From Bretschneidera sinensis (lineage: Eukaryota; Streptophyta; Magnoliopsida; Brassicales; Akaniaceae), in the NCBI GenBank assembly GCA_023935145.1, contig CM043699.1, positions 63,344,138 through 63,408,137 on the forward strand: a stretch of DNA of 64,000 nt. The letters run 5' to 3'. Position numbers and translations under genes: made by a program. Under the pieces are notes generated by a model. That model made no database searches and was not told the origin of the DNA. It saw nothing but the letters and a program-made list of their open reading frames with translations. Below, piece by piece: positions 11,782 to 22,760 of the stretch (the first letter of the stretch is position 1; each line of letters starts with the position of its first letter).

Positions 11782-12564
11782 TGCCTTGGTAAAAAATAAA
11801 TAAATAAATAAATAATTATATTATAATATAAATAAATAAATAAAAGGTGTTGCAAAGGTTATAAGTCTCTGAACTTTGTTTTCTTTCAAATTTCCATTTG
11901 GTTTCTTTCTTTCTTCAATTCAAATTATTAGCAAAAAAGTTATAAGGAAAATTTCTCCAATATTTAAGATAATTACAGTCATCCAATTACAATAGCAAGA
12001 TTTCATCACATTTGATATAAATTTCAATCAAACTCATAATTAAATAATTATATTGTTTGAATTATGTTATGAAATTGTAAGATTTATGAAAGTTTATGGT
12101 TATGTATTAGTGATCAGCAATCCCAAGAAATTGTTGAAAGGAGCATGAAAGGCAAGGAGGTGATCCACGGGTAGCTTTAAGTGCTATACAATGAGTTAGA
12201 TTTACTTTTAGTAATTGAGACCAATAAAAATATGAATTTGTGATATTTGAATAAATTGTTGAATTATAATGATTGGATGATGTACATTCTTTTATGTAAG
12301 ATAATTGATTGATTTATTGATTAGAGATTAAACGATATGTTGAAAATTAATTATATAAGAATTTATATTTTAAAAAGGACTGATTAATGAAAAATATTTT
12401 GAAGAGATATATGATTTTTTTTTTAAATATGATTGAAAAAGTGTATGATATATGAGGATACAATTTGATAAATATGATAAAAATAATAATTTTGAGAAAG
12501 AGAGATTGTTGAATTGAATGCTTAAATGTTGCTGGCTTGCATGTTATTGCTCATATGCATAAAA

Positions 12565-12654
12565 GAGAAGACCAGGAAGGCAGTTGGTCTAGCCGAGAAG
12601 ATCAAGAAGGCAACTGGTCTAGCTGAGAAGACTAGGAAGGTAGTTGGTCTGGTT
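12565..12654 (+). repeat. Minisatellite in element B LTR, 3 x 30 bp
   Basis: Three units beginning GAGAAGA at 12565, 12595 and 12625, each carrying an AAGGCAGTTGGTCTAGC-like core. It is the inverted, shorter counterpart of the minisatellites in the element A LTRs. Confidence 0.8.
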
Positions 12655-13480
12655 GAAACATGTCGACATATGGGAAGATATTCCTAGATGATAGTATGAA
12701 ATGATATGATGAGAAAGAAAAAAAGATAATTTAAATTCATGGATTATAATTTTTTTAAATATTTATTATTAATGGTTGAGATGCTAAAGAATCAGTCTTG
12801 ATTATTAAATGATTGATAGATAGATAAGTCTCATAATGAGACAAATTTTAATGATAAGTAAATAGAAAAGATCACATAATAAAGAATTATATGATCTATT
12901 GTTTACATGATGTGAACCTTATGATGATATTAAATTGATAAACTAAATGAAATATATGAATTGAAAGAGCATAGCCTGACAATTTATTTATTGAGAGATT
13001 GTCAAATGATTGAATTAATATGTGAGAAGAGATAGATGATTAATTATGTTGATTTAACCATGATTGAATATAACTAGGAGTATACAAATCGAGTACTTCT
13101 AGTAAATTTAATTCACTAAGCTTGTAAAGCTCGATTCTCATTGTTAAATAATTTCAGATAGCGCGCAGGACAGATAAATTTGTGAGCTAAGATTCAGACT
13201 GAGTTATTATTTGTAAGTCTCGTGGTCCACCTCCTCAAACTTATAGAAGAAGAAGAATTTTTTTTTATTTTTGTAGATATTCATGCATCTTTTATATGTT
13301 GTATATATTGTTTCATATAGGATATTAATAATGTAACTCCCTTGTTGAGGATTAAAGTTTGATGTATATATATTTTTAGTCGATGTATGTTTTTAAATTG
13401 TTGCATATATGTGTCATGCGGAGATTTCAAAACGTGACGACACCGTCTCGGCGGTGGCCAACTCGAGATGGGTTGTTACA

Positions 13481-15091
13481 ACTATAGACCAAGAGATTGG
13501 TATCTCAGGGATTAGCATGAATGCCCTTGCAGGACAATCTTGTCCAAGCATAATCAAGCTCACTAGAGTATGGCAAAATCACCACATTCAAGTCCTGATT
13601 GATAGTGGTAGCACGCACAATTTTGTCCAAGAAAGAGTTTCCAAAAAGCTAGGATGGCCCGTCAAGCCTTGTAAATCATTCAGGGTTCAGATAACTAGTG
13701 GCGACTTCATTTCTTTCAATAAATGGTGTCAATAAGTAACTCTTTATCTACAACAGCACAAGTTTACTTTTGATATCTTCATTCTGCCTATTGAAGGATC
13801 AAATATAGTATTAGGCATTCAATGGCCGGAATTGCTAGGCCTTATTGTTATAGATTACGAACACTAAACTATGGATTTTGAATGGAAATTAACTAAGGTT
13901 CAATTAGTAAGTGAACCCTAACTAAATCCTTAGCAAATTAGCTTAAGGTGTTTGAAGAAATTAGGTAATTTTGATAGCATCTCCTCTTATTTTCACTTAG
14001 TCACTCATACTACATTACCCTTGGATACCCCAATTCCTGAAGCAATTTCCAACCTTCTCTAAACTTACAAAATCGTTTTTGAAAAACCTATAAAACTACC
14101 ACCTTTTGGAGAATTTGATCACTCCATCCACTTTACACCAAAAGCTCCACCTGTTAATGTAAAAGCCTACAGATACCCTCATTTCCAAAAATAGGAGACA
14201 AATAAACTAGTGCAAGAAATGCTCACCTCGGGCATTAGTAGACCTAGCCATAGCTCTTTTTCTTCCTCTGTCCTACTTGTAAAGAAAAAGGATGGCTCTT
14301 GGAGGTTCTATATTGATTATAGAGCCCTTAACTCTATCACAATCAAGGATAGATTTCATATCCCCACTATAGATGAGCTATTGAATGAACTACACGGGGC
14401 TTCTATCTTCTCAAAAACTTGATTTAAGGGCTGGATACCACCAGATAAAGGTGAAGGCTTCAGATATAGAGAAGACTGCCTTTAGGACACATGAAGGCCA
14501 TTATGAGTTTTTAGTTATGCCATTTGGCTTGACTAATGCACCATCAACATTTCAGGCTGCTATGAATGTAATTTTCAAACCTTATTTGAGAAAATTTGTA
14601 ATAGTTTTCTTAACGATATTTTAGTATATAGCAGTACAACTGAATAACATTCTGTACACTTGGAGATAGTCTTTCGATGCCTCATTGATAGTCAATTATT
14701 TTTTAAGAGAAATAAGTGTCAGTTCTATCAATATTCCATTGACTACTTGGGACACATTGTCAACTCCCAAGGTGTGCAACCTGATCCCAGTAAGATTGAA
14801 GCCATGACACAATGGCATACCCATAAAAATATCAAGCAACTTAGAGGTTTCTTGAGCCTCACAGGATACTACATAAGATTCATTAAAGGGTATGTCACTA
14901 TTGCAGCACCACTAACTAATCTACTGAAGAATGATTCCTTCATATTGGAACCCCACACTGATCAAGCTTTTGGCAATCTCAAGACTACAATGACAAAGGC
15001 TCTTGTACTAGCCTTACCTAACTTCAATTAGTTGTTTATATTGAAGACAGATGCTTCTAATGTAGCAATTAGAGCTATGTTGCTACAACAT
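13481..15091 (+). pseudogene. Protease and RT of Ty3 Reina-like element C, first part
   Basis: Sequence resumes after the element B LTR with a protease: IQVLIDSGSTHNFVQERVSK at about 13590-13645, keeping the D-S-G triad. RT follows: [84 protein letters not shown]. Frameshifts lie near 14420 and 14610; the second destroys the catalytic two-aspartate motif. RNase H begins (KTDASNVAIRAM) and is cut at 15091 by element D. The start of C (5' LTR, gag) must lie left of the A-B complex, outside the window. Confidence 0.85.
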
Positions 15092-16505
15092 TGTTGTGAG
15101 TTTTAAATTACTTGCAAGTGCACGAGTCATTTGCAATATAGGTTTGTGCAAGTGCAAGGTCGAATCCACAGGGAATTGCGTTGTGAAAATATATTTTTAT
15201 CTAAACTAAACCTATTTTAACCTAGTTCCAAATTTTGAGTTGTATTATGCAAAGAGTATAAACTAAACTAAATTGATTTAAAACAAATAATAAAAATACT
15301 AAGGTTTTTGAATCCACCCCACCAAAGTAAAGCATATATGTTCATGTTCTATATAAAAATAATCTATCAAATCATTCAATGAATCCACCATTATACAAGT
15401 CACGGCTAATACCCAAACTAAACCAAAACAATCCAATGTATCCGTTTAATTCACAAATCACAATGGATATCCAATCTAATTTGAATGATCCGCCGTATCC
15501 GGCAGAAGAAACACAAGGAATATCCAATTTAACAATTTAAAAGCAATCAATCATAAGATTTTACTCAAATAATTGAAAAAAAAAACATTTATACTAAAAA
15601 ATATCAGAATTGTATGAACAAATCTGAAAATATTATGCCAAACAATGGCGAGGCTTCATCTTCAACCTTAGATGAAGACTTTAGCCTCTCATAATTATGA
15701 AACTAAATTTCACAATAAAAGTGCTAAACATTAAACTTTAAAACTAAAAAATAAATAAATTAAAACTGACTATACATTGGGAGAAATTCCACTCACTGTT
15801 GGGCGGCGCTTCCCCTCGTGGTAGCAAAGCCTTCGAGATCCACCAGAATGCTAGCAGAAGTCTTCCGGATTGCACACCAATTACTTCAGTGAGGTGGGGC
15901 TTTTATAGGGAAACTCAAGAGTGCAATGTATTTCAAATTCGATGTGGAATACTGCCCGAGTTCGCTCGATCACAGTCTTGTGCGCTCGAGCACAGCATGG
16001 TGCACTGCCTGACCTTTGTCTACTAAAACTGCCATAACTTTCTCTAGAAAAATCATTTTTATGAGCTGTAAAATTCCCCAGAAAATAGACATCCGGATAT
16101 TTCCAAGAATATAGGTTCATCTCCTAGTTCTTCCTGAATCAATACAGTAAAAGTCACAAAAATGACTGATCTGCCACATTGAAATCACACACAGTCTGAC
16201 CTTTGTCTACTAAAACTTCCATAACTTTCTCTAAAAAAATCATTTTTATGAGATGTAAAATTCCTCAGAAAATAGACATCCGGATCTTTCAAAGCATATA
16301 TGGCTCATCTCTCGATTCTTCCTGAATCAATAGAGTAAAATCCACAAAATTGACTAATCTGTATAGGTAATTCTGGCAATTTTAGTGAAACTTCTTTCAA
16401 GTGCTTGTAAACTTGTAAAACAACGAAAACAACTCAAAGTAACAAATTCCTAAGCTAATAAATGTAAATTAAGGGGCCAAAATATGCAATATTTGGCACT
16501 CTTCA
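15092..16505 (-). mobile_element. 3' LTR of element D
   Basis: 1414 bp. On the minus strand it starts TGAAGAGTGCC at 16505 and ends CTCACAACA at 15092. The minus-strand TATA is CCCTATAAAA (15901-15910). Upstream of it on that strand (15950-16005) is a GC-rich block related to GTGCGCTCGAGCGCAC. A 187-bp segment is tandemly duplicated from 16011 (second copy from 16198) and is present in both LTRs. Short ORFs here are not genes. Confidence 0.88.
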
Positions 16506-17825
16506 AATACCCCCAAACTTACATTTTGCTAGTCCCTTAGCAAAACAAAATAAAAAACTAAATGAAAAACAAAGAACATAAAGATAAATTCATCACTCAT
16601 GGTATCCAAAAATTTAAGGAGCACTCAAAACCATGATATTCATTCATGAGCAAGTTTAAAAAAGATATAACCCATCTTCGCAATGAATAGCAATTTTAAA
16701 ACCTAATTACTTACAAGAGGCAGGCTAAGACATCACAAGCTTGAATCAGTGTGAAGTGAATTAGCATATACAGATGAGGTTTCCAAATAACTTCAATGTA
16801 CAATGTCTCCATGTCTTAAGATTCACAGAATTTCTCATCAAAATGAACAACAATGGCATAGTTTTATTTTTATTTTTTTTATTATAAGGCTCTGCTATGT
16901 TTAGTTCCCTTAAGCTTTCTAATTGACCCATTTATCAAGTATTAAGTCAACAACTCCCAAACCAGATGGTTTTAGGGCATTAGGTGTAAAGACACTCCTA
17001 ATGACTTACTAACTCGAGTCAAAAAGGCTACAAAACTAAACTGGCCTTAATGCTATCAAGTAAAATTCCCACCTTTTGACGTGAACACTCACTGCTTACT
17101 GAGGCAAGAGGTCCAGTTACTCAGCGGAAAGTTTCACAATGATCATTGTGAATAAAATTTCCACTTTTTGACGTGAACACTCACTACTTACTGAGGCAAG
17201 AGGTCCAGTTACTCAGTGGAAAGTTTATTGATGATCATTATAATTTTTTTTTATTTTTTTTTTTACGTTTCTATGCCAAAGTGTTTATCCTACAAGTCAT
17301 CCAGTTTCAGTTAAGTCAAGGAAACATACACATTGAAATCACATGTCATACCTCACACAATTTTGTACTAACGTGCTCGTGACAGATTAGATCAAACATG
17401 TGAATTCTCAAATGCCTAAAGTAAGTAACAAAGTTTTAAAACTCTATCATCAAATTATATGTTCACAATTTTAAGCTCACCAATGACATCACATCACAGT
17501 ATTTGTTTAGATCAACTAAAATTTCAAAATAATATGAGCATGAATTTACCTTCTTTCTTTTTCTTTTTTTTAAATGAAGAAAAACAACAACAAATTAGTA
17601 CAAAGTGTGTGTAATGTGTCTCTCATACCCCCAAACTTAAATTACACATTGACCCCAATGTGTGAATAATATGGAAAGAGCTGACTTGGGATATGGATAA
17701 CTATCTAGACTGGTATGACTCATAGTATACCCCCAAACTTGATCTGAAGTACGTTTTGTCCCTGAAAAATAAAGACTAGAAAACAAAAAACACTAGAGAA
17801 AAATAGTAACAAGAAATATGTAAAA
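16506..17825 (-). other. Non-coding 3' internal region of element D
   Basis: No gene seen. It contains a 92-bp tandem duplication (17061-17244), A/T runs, and three copies of a CCCCCAAACTT run (about 16509, 17632 and 17733). On the minus strand these are AAGTTTGGGGG tracts, one of them the true polypurine tract against the LTR. The region corresponds to 27501-29035 in element F. Confidence 0.7.
17061..17244. repeat. 92-bp tandem duplication in element D
   Basis: TAAAATTCCCACCTTTTGAC starts at 17061 and recurs, slightly changed, at 17153. Both copies contain CTGAGGCAAGAGGTCCAGTT followed by ACTCAG and GATCATT. Confidence 0.85.
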
Positions 17826-17886
17826 TAATAAACAAACATAAAGGATATACTGTGGGGTGCCTCCCATGAGCACTAAGTTTAACATC
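17826..17886 (-). other. Conserved post-ORF segment shared by elements D and F
   Basis: On the minus strand: GTCTGGCTGAAGATGTTAAA, then CTTAGTGCTCATGGGAGGCA and CCCCAC. Nearly the same segment is at 27457-27505 in element F, directly after its ORF stop. Similar sequences after the coding region occur in plant Athila-type elements; their role is not known to me. Confidence 0.7.
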
Positions 17887-17903
17887 TTCAGCCAGACCCA
17901 TCA

Positions 17904-18359
17904 TTAGTGATCGTGCCCAACTAAGCGCTCCACCATTTGATCAATAAATGGGAGTGAAAAATGATCATTCCTTGTGGCAGCATGCAACTTACAATAGTCT
18001 ATACTCACTCTCCATCTTGACGGCACACGAGTTAGAACCAACTCGTCGTCTTTATTGATCACTACCACTAATCCAGCCTGCTTTAGCATGACATGAATCG
18101 GGCTCACCCACTCGTTATCAAAGATTGGATAAATGATCCCTACATCCAACAACTTAATCACTTCAGTCCTCACAACCTCTTGCATAGCTGCGTTGAGCCT
18201 TCTTTGTGGCTCCCTCGATGGCTTGGCATTCTCCTCCAAATGTATCTTGTGCATCACCACCGAGGGGCTGATTCCCCTGATATCCTCAATAGTCCAGCCA
18301 ATAGCTTCCTTGTACTCTCTTAAAATGTCCACTAACTTCTCCTCTTGAGCCTTAACCAA
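17904..18359 (-). pseudogene. Partial Athila-type reverse transcriptase of element D
   Basis: The minus-strand frame has EEKLVDILREYKEAIGWTIE, DIRGISPSVVMHKI, QRRLNAAMQEVVRTEVIKLL, DVGIIYPI, WRVSIDYCKL and FIDQMVERLVGH, the fingers region of Athila-lineage RT. It ends before the palm: no catalytic aspartates, RNase H or integrase follow, and the sequence passes straight into the post-ORF segment. An internal deletion removed the rest of pol. Confidence 0.85.
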
Positions 18360-18403
18360 ATCTGAAGCTATATCACTGGCAAAGAATCTACTGGACCTAG
18401 GAA

Positions 18404-18770
18404 CTAATACTTAAGACTGTCCAGTAAAGGCTTAAGTTCCTTCTTGGGGGGTTTAGGTGCTGTGGTCTCCTCCGTCTCACTGTTCTTCTGAGGAGCAGAC
18501 TCTAAAGTAGCATTTACTTGCTCAAGCAACTTATCCAAATCCAAATCCTCTCCAAATTGGGCAAAGCATGCCTCTAGGGGGTCCGCAATGCTTGATTCAC
18601 CCACAGTCTCCTCCGTCTTACTGCTCTCCCAAGGAGCAGACTCCAAGATAGTATTTACTTGCTCAAATAGCTTATCCAAATCCAAATCCTCTCCAAACTG
18701 AGCAAAGCATGTCTCCACAATGTCCTCAGACTACCCTCCTTTCTTGGGCATTGTAATCTCTCAGGGTAAG
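18404..18770 (-). pseudogene. Duplicated acidic segment of element D
   Basis: The minus-strand frame 18404-18718 contains CFAQFGEDLDLDKLLEQVN twice. The underlying DNA is a direct repeat with a 141-bp period (47 codons; compare 18531 with 18672), so the duplication kept the frame. Upstream the frame shifts (18655-18843). It lies between gag and RT, where Athila elements have a gag-protease linker. No function is assigned. Confidence 0.6.
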
Positions 18771-18989
18771 GCACTTTAGGGAAGATCCTTAATAGTAGGT
18801 GTGGCTGTAGATGGCTCATCATCTCTCTTCTCCTTGTTGCCACTTTCTTGCCCTTGCTTCATAGCTGGGTTCTCTTCCACTCAATTGTCCACTTGTCTCC
18901 TAGATCTTAATGTGGCAATCGATTGCACTTGTTCCTGTTTGTGCGTAGGAGTCGATGAATTTCTCACTGCAAATTGTTCCTTCAGGTTG

Positions 18990-19620
18990 GACACAGGTTG
19001 ACTGTGGAACTTTCCCTTCTCTCCTTCACCCACGTGACTTGCGATTTGATCCATTTGAAGCTCTAGCTTGGCAATCGCTTAGGTGTTTACTATTTGCGCA
19101 CTCCTTAGTTTGCTGATGGAGTAGCCGGTCATCTTCATGAAATCCTTGAAGGTATCCTTCAATGACTGTGAAACCAACGCTAACGCTTGAATGGGAGCTT
19201 GGTAAACGGGTGATGGTGTTGGATGGGCTGAGAGACCATAACTTGGAACTAGTGGAGGAAATCCGGGAGGTTATTGATTGTGAGCATGATGAGGGGCACC
19301 TCCCTGATTTATCAGTTGGTTCTATTTCCATGAAAAATTAGGGTGGTTCCACCACTCTGGATTGTACGTCTCAGAGTAAGATCCATTTGATTGCCACCGA
19401 TAGTCATTGAAAGCGTTCATTTGTTCCATGGGATACTCAGCAAAAACCGGCGTAGATGGACAATTCTATGCTAAATGCATAGGACTAGCATAGATGGAAC
19501 AATTATCATCATTGAATGTATTGACTGTATTGATAGATTGGCCGATCATCTTCATGAAATCCTTGAGGGTGTCCTCTAAAGTCTGTGAAACCGGTGCTGG
19601 ATTCATCCACATTTTTTAAA
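18990..19620 (-). pseudogene. gag C-terminal fragment of element D
   Basis: On the minus strand 19320-19420 encodes EQMNAFNDYRWQSNGSYSET followed by YNPEWWNHPNFSWK, matching the YNPGWRNHPNFSWK segment of element F gag (26821-26865). A further stretch (LEDTLKDFMKM) occurs twice in the DNA, at about 19110-19190 and 19530-19605. The capsid and zinc knuckle are missing. Confidence 0.75.
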
Positions 19621-19725
19621 AAAAAATTATATTTTTTATATATTTTTTTATGGGCAATTGCCAATAGAAGGAAATAAACTAAAAGAAAATTGCAAAAGAA
19701 AAATAAAACAAAAATGCTAACTAAA

Positions 19726-21103
19726 CACGAGTCGTTTGCAATATAGTGTTGTGCAAGTGATAGGTCAAATCAATAGGAAATTGCGTTGTGAAAATATATT
19801 TTTATCTAAACTAAACTTATTTTAACCTAGTTCCAAATTTTGAGTTGTATTATGCAAAGAGTATAAACTAAACTAAATTGATTTAAAACAAATAATAAAA
19901 ATACTAAGGTTTTTGAATCCACCCCACCAAAGTAAAGCATATATGTTCATGTATTATATAAAAATAATCTATCAAATCATTCCATGAATCCACCATTATA
20001 CAAATCACGATGAATACTTAAACTAAACCAAAACCATCCAACATATCCGTTTAATTCACAAATCACAATGGATATCCAATCTAATTTGAATGATCCGTCG
20101 TATCCGATAGATGAAACACAAGAAATATCCAATTTAACAATTTAAAAGCAATCAATCATAATATTTTACTCAAATAATTGAACAGAACATTTATACTAAA
20201 AAATATCAGAATTGTATGAACAAATCTGAAAATATTATGCCAAACAATGGCGAGGCTTCATCTTCAACCTTAGATGAAGATTTTAGCCTCTCATAATTAT
20301 GAAACTAAAGTTCACAATAAAAGTGCTAAACATTAAACTTTAAAACTAAAAAAGAAATAAATTAAAACTAACTATACATTGGGAGAAATTTCACTCGCTG
20401 TTGGGCGGCGCTTCCCCTCGTGGTAGCAAAGCCTTCGAGATCCACCAGAATGCTAGCAGAAGTCTTCCGGATTGCACATCAATTGCTTAAGTGAGGTAGG
20501 GATTTTATAGGGAAACTCAAGAGTGCAATTTTTTTCAAATTCGATGTGGGATATTGCCCGAGTGCGCTCGATCACAGTCTTGTGCGCTCGAGCGCAACAT
20601 GGTGCACTGCCTGACTTTTGTCTACTAAAACTGCCATAACTTTCTCTAGAAAAATCATTTTTATGAGCCGTAAAATTCAGCAGAAAATAGACATCCGGAT
20701 CTTTCCAAGCATATATAGCTCATCTTCTGGTTCTTCCTGAATCAATACAGTAAAAGTCACAAATATGACTGATCTACCATGCTGAAATCACACACAGCCT
20801 GACCTTTGTCTACTAAAACTGCCATAACTTTCTCTAGAAAGATCATTTTTATGAGCCATAAAATTCTTCAGAAATAGACATCCAGATCTTTCAAAGCATA
20901 TATGGCTCATCTCCCGATTCTTCCTGAATCGATACAATAAAATCCACAAACTGATCTGTACAGAAAATTCTGGCAATTTTAGTGAAACTTCTTTCCGAGT
21001 GCTTGTTAACCTGTAAAACAACAAAAACAACTCAAAGTAACAAATTCCTAAGCTAAAAAATGTAAATTAAGGGGCCAAAATGTGCAATATTTGGCACTCA
21101 TCA
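19726..21103 (-). mobile_element. 5' LTR of element D, 3' end altered
   Basis: Aligns with 15121-16505 throughout, including the tandem segment (copies from 20613 and 20801). On the minus strand it starts TGATGAGTGCC at 21103. About 29 bp of the LTR end and any recognisable PBS are replaced by AT-rich sequence (19621-19725). It keeps TGTGCGCTCGAGCGCA (20581-20596), 15 of whose 16 positions match the element F palindrome. Confidence 0.85.
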
Positions 21104-22305
21104 AACATCTCCATCCTATAGCCTTTTACAACAAAAAGAACAACAAAAGGAGTTTGTTAACAATTGTTTAATCTACCAATAAACTAAGTATGCCACAGCC
21201 TCACCTTATGGGTTGTTACAACCCCTTCCTATACCAGAAAAATTATGGGAAGACATTGAAATGGATTTTATAATAGGTTTACCATGGTTATTCTGTCGTA
21301 CTAGTTTTCATTGACAGACTTACTAATATGCACATTTTGGTACTTTACACAGCACTTATTTTGCCCCTTAAGTGGTAAAATTTTTCTGTGACATTGTAGT
21401 CAAATTGTATGGTATTCCTAAGTCAATTATCTTTGATAGAGACAAGGTTTTCTTGAATTCATTCTGGACCCAGCTTTTCAGACTCAGTGGAAGCTCTCTC
21501 AAACTCAACTCTGCCTATTACCCCCAGTCAGTGAAGTTCTCAACAGATGCCTTGAACAATACCTAAAGGCAATCACACAAGATAAACCTTAGTTATGGCT
21601 GCACCTACTTCCTTGGATGGAATATCCTTATAACACAGCATACCACTCAGTAATTAAAATGTCCTTTTTTTAAAGCTTTATATGGAAGGGAACCACTTGT
21701 CCTTCAAAGATATATTCCTATGTCTTCCAACAATAAAGCTATTAACATTGATTTATATAGTAAAGATGAACTTATACGTCTTTTCCAGACACATCCCACC
21801 CAAGCTCAGTCCATAATGAAGTCCTTAGTGGATATCAAGAAACAAGACAAAGAATTAGAGGTAAACGATTGGGTGTTAGTCAAATTACAACCCTACAGAG
21901 AGTAATCAGTAGCCTTGAGACTTAATCAGAAACTAAGTAAGAGATATTATGGTCCTTTTCAAGTGCTAAAAAGAATTGGTTATATGGCATATAAGCTAGC
22001 ACTTCCCCCTCTCTCAAAAATCCATAATGTTTTTCACATCTCACCTCTCAAACCATATAAGGGGACTCCACCTAATACAACACTTCCTTTACCTAATCTC
22101 AGCATAAACAGTTAACTGGTACCTACTCCACTAGCCATCCTGGACCATAGAAAATTTTGGCAAAATAACAAACTAATTACTTAATTCCTTGCTCAATGGA
22201 CTGCCTCCCTCCGGAAGAGACATCTTGGGAAGATGAATAAGTGATCCACCATCTCCTTTCGTTTACTGACCTTGAAGGCAAGGTCAATTTTGAAGGGGTA
22301 ACTAT
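21104..22305 (+). pseudogene. RNase H, integrase and chromodomain of element C, second part
   Basis: After the AACAT duplication the C reading resumes with HPIAFYNKK-like RNase H. It then jumps by an internal deletion to [20 protein letters not shown] (about 21205-21265), the integrase core start. 21372-21566 and 21720-22115 give further core and C-terminal pieces, including RLNQKLSKRYYGPFQVLKRI and IHNVFHISPLKPY. A decayed chromodomain (AILDHRKFW, then FLAQW) is at 22125-22240. Multiple frameshifts and stops. The chromodomain and short LTR suggest the Reina lineage. Confidence 0.8.
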
Positions 22306-22760
22306 TGATAGAAACCTGCAGTAGAAGGATCAGTATATACAAAAAACCCAATAAGGGTTTAAGGACTAAACAGCCTCCCTAAAGGCTTCAATATACTTAG
22401 CTAAATCTAACAAAAGCTTCTACAAGTACAAGAAAACTGTTAAGATAGTTTACTACAGCTGGCAAGGTTGTTAGAAGCTGTTAGGAGTTATTACAAAATA
22501 ATTACATAATTGTACATGTAATAGAATCTGTAATGGATCTGGATGAGGACTAGATCCTTAGATTAATAGCATATAAATACCTTCTTTATAATCAGAATAG
22601 TAAAGAAAGTAATAAACCATCTCTCTTAATTCCTCTCCATATAATTTTTTTTCTCTTCTACTCTCATTCTCTTCCTTAATTTCCTCATTCTATTATGTTA
22701 TTTTTATTATGTTATGTCTTCTTGATCTAGTTCTTACTAAACTACTATCATCTCTTTACA
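22306..22760 (+). mobile_element. Probable 3' LTR of element C
   Basis: Starts TGATAGAAAC after a purine-rich GAAGGGGTAACTA tract and ends CTCTTTACA, giving about 455 bp, usual for Reina. A TATA-like TATAAATACC lies near 22563 and a pyrimidine-rich stretch follows. No second copy is in the window, so the right border is a guess from the TG...CA rule. Confidence 0.55.

Larger units (their letters stand above)
11272..13480 (+). mobile_element. 3' LTR of Ty3 Tekay-like element B
   Basis: Begins TGTAATACTC and ends GGGTTGTTACA, so TGTAA...TTACA termini. Length is 2209 bp, long as is typical for Tekay. It aligns inverted with 4086-6228 and 1-1473, which fixes the left border. The right border is where protease sequence of element C resumes. 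It holds a promoter-like region (11695-11781), a 3 x 30 bp minisatellite (12565-12654) and otherwise AT-rich DNA with no gene. Confidence 0.85.
15092..21103 (-). mobile_element. Element D, Athila-like Ty3 deletion derivative
   Basis: Two direct repeats (15092-16505 and 19726-21103) bound this 6012-bp insertion. A 5-bp target duplication AACAT lies at 15087-15091 and 21104-21108, and removing the element reunites the RNase H reading of element C. Termini are TG...CA. The CCCCCAAACTT run just inside the left LTR is, on the minus strand, a polypurine tract, so D is read on the minus strand with its 5' LTR on the right. Only gag pieces and the start of RT remain, so it cannot transpose by itself. 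Confidence 0.9.

Noticed and set aside
15799..16026. ORFs in the element D and F LTRs (also 20788-21030, 24264-24730, 29482-29965)
   Set aside because: They lie inside LTRs, on either strand, and repeat between LTR copies; no protein features.
22306..22760. This LTR as the missing 3' LTR of element E
   Set aside because: It shows no similarity to the 5' LTR of E (39546-40110) and follows the pol end of C with a proper purine tract.
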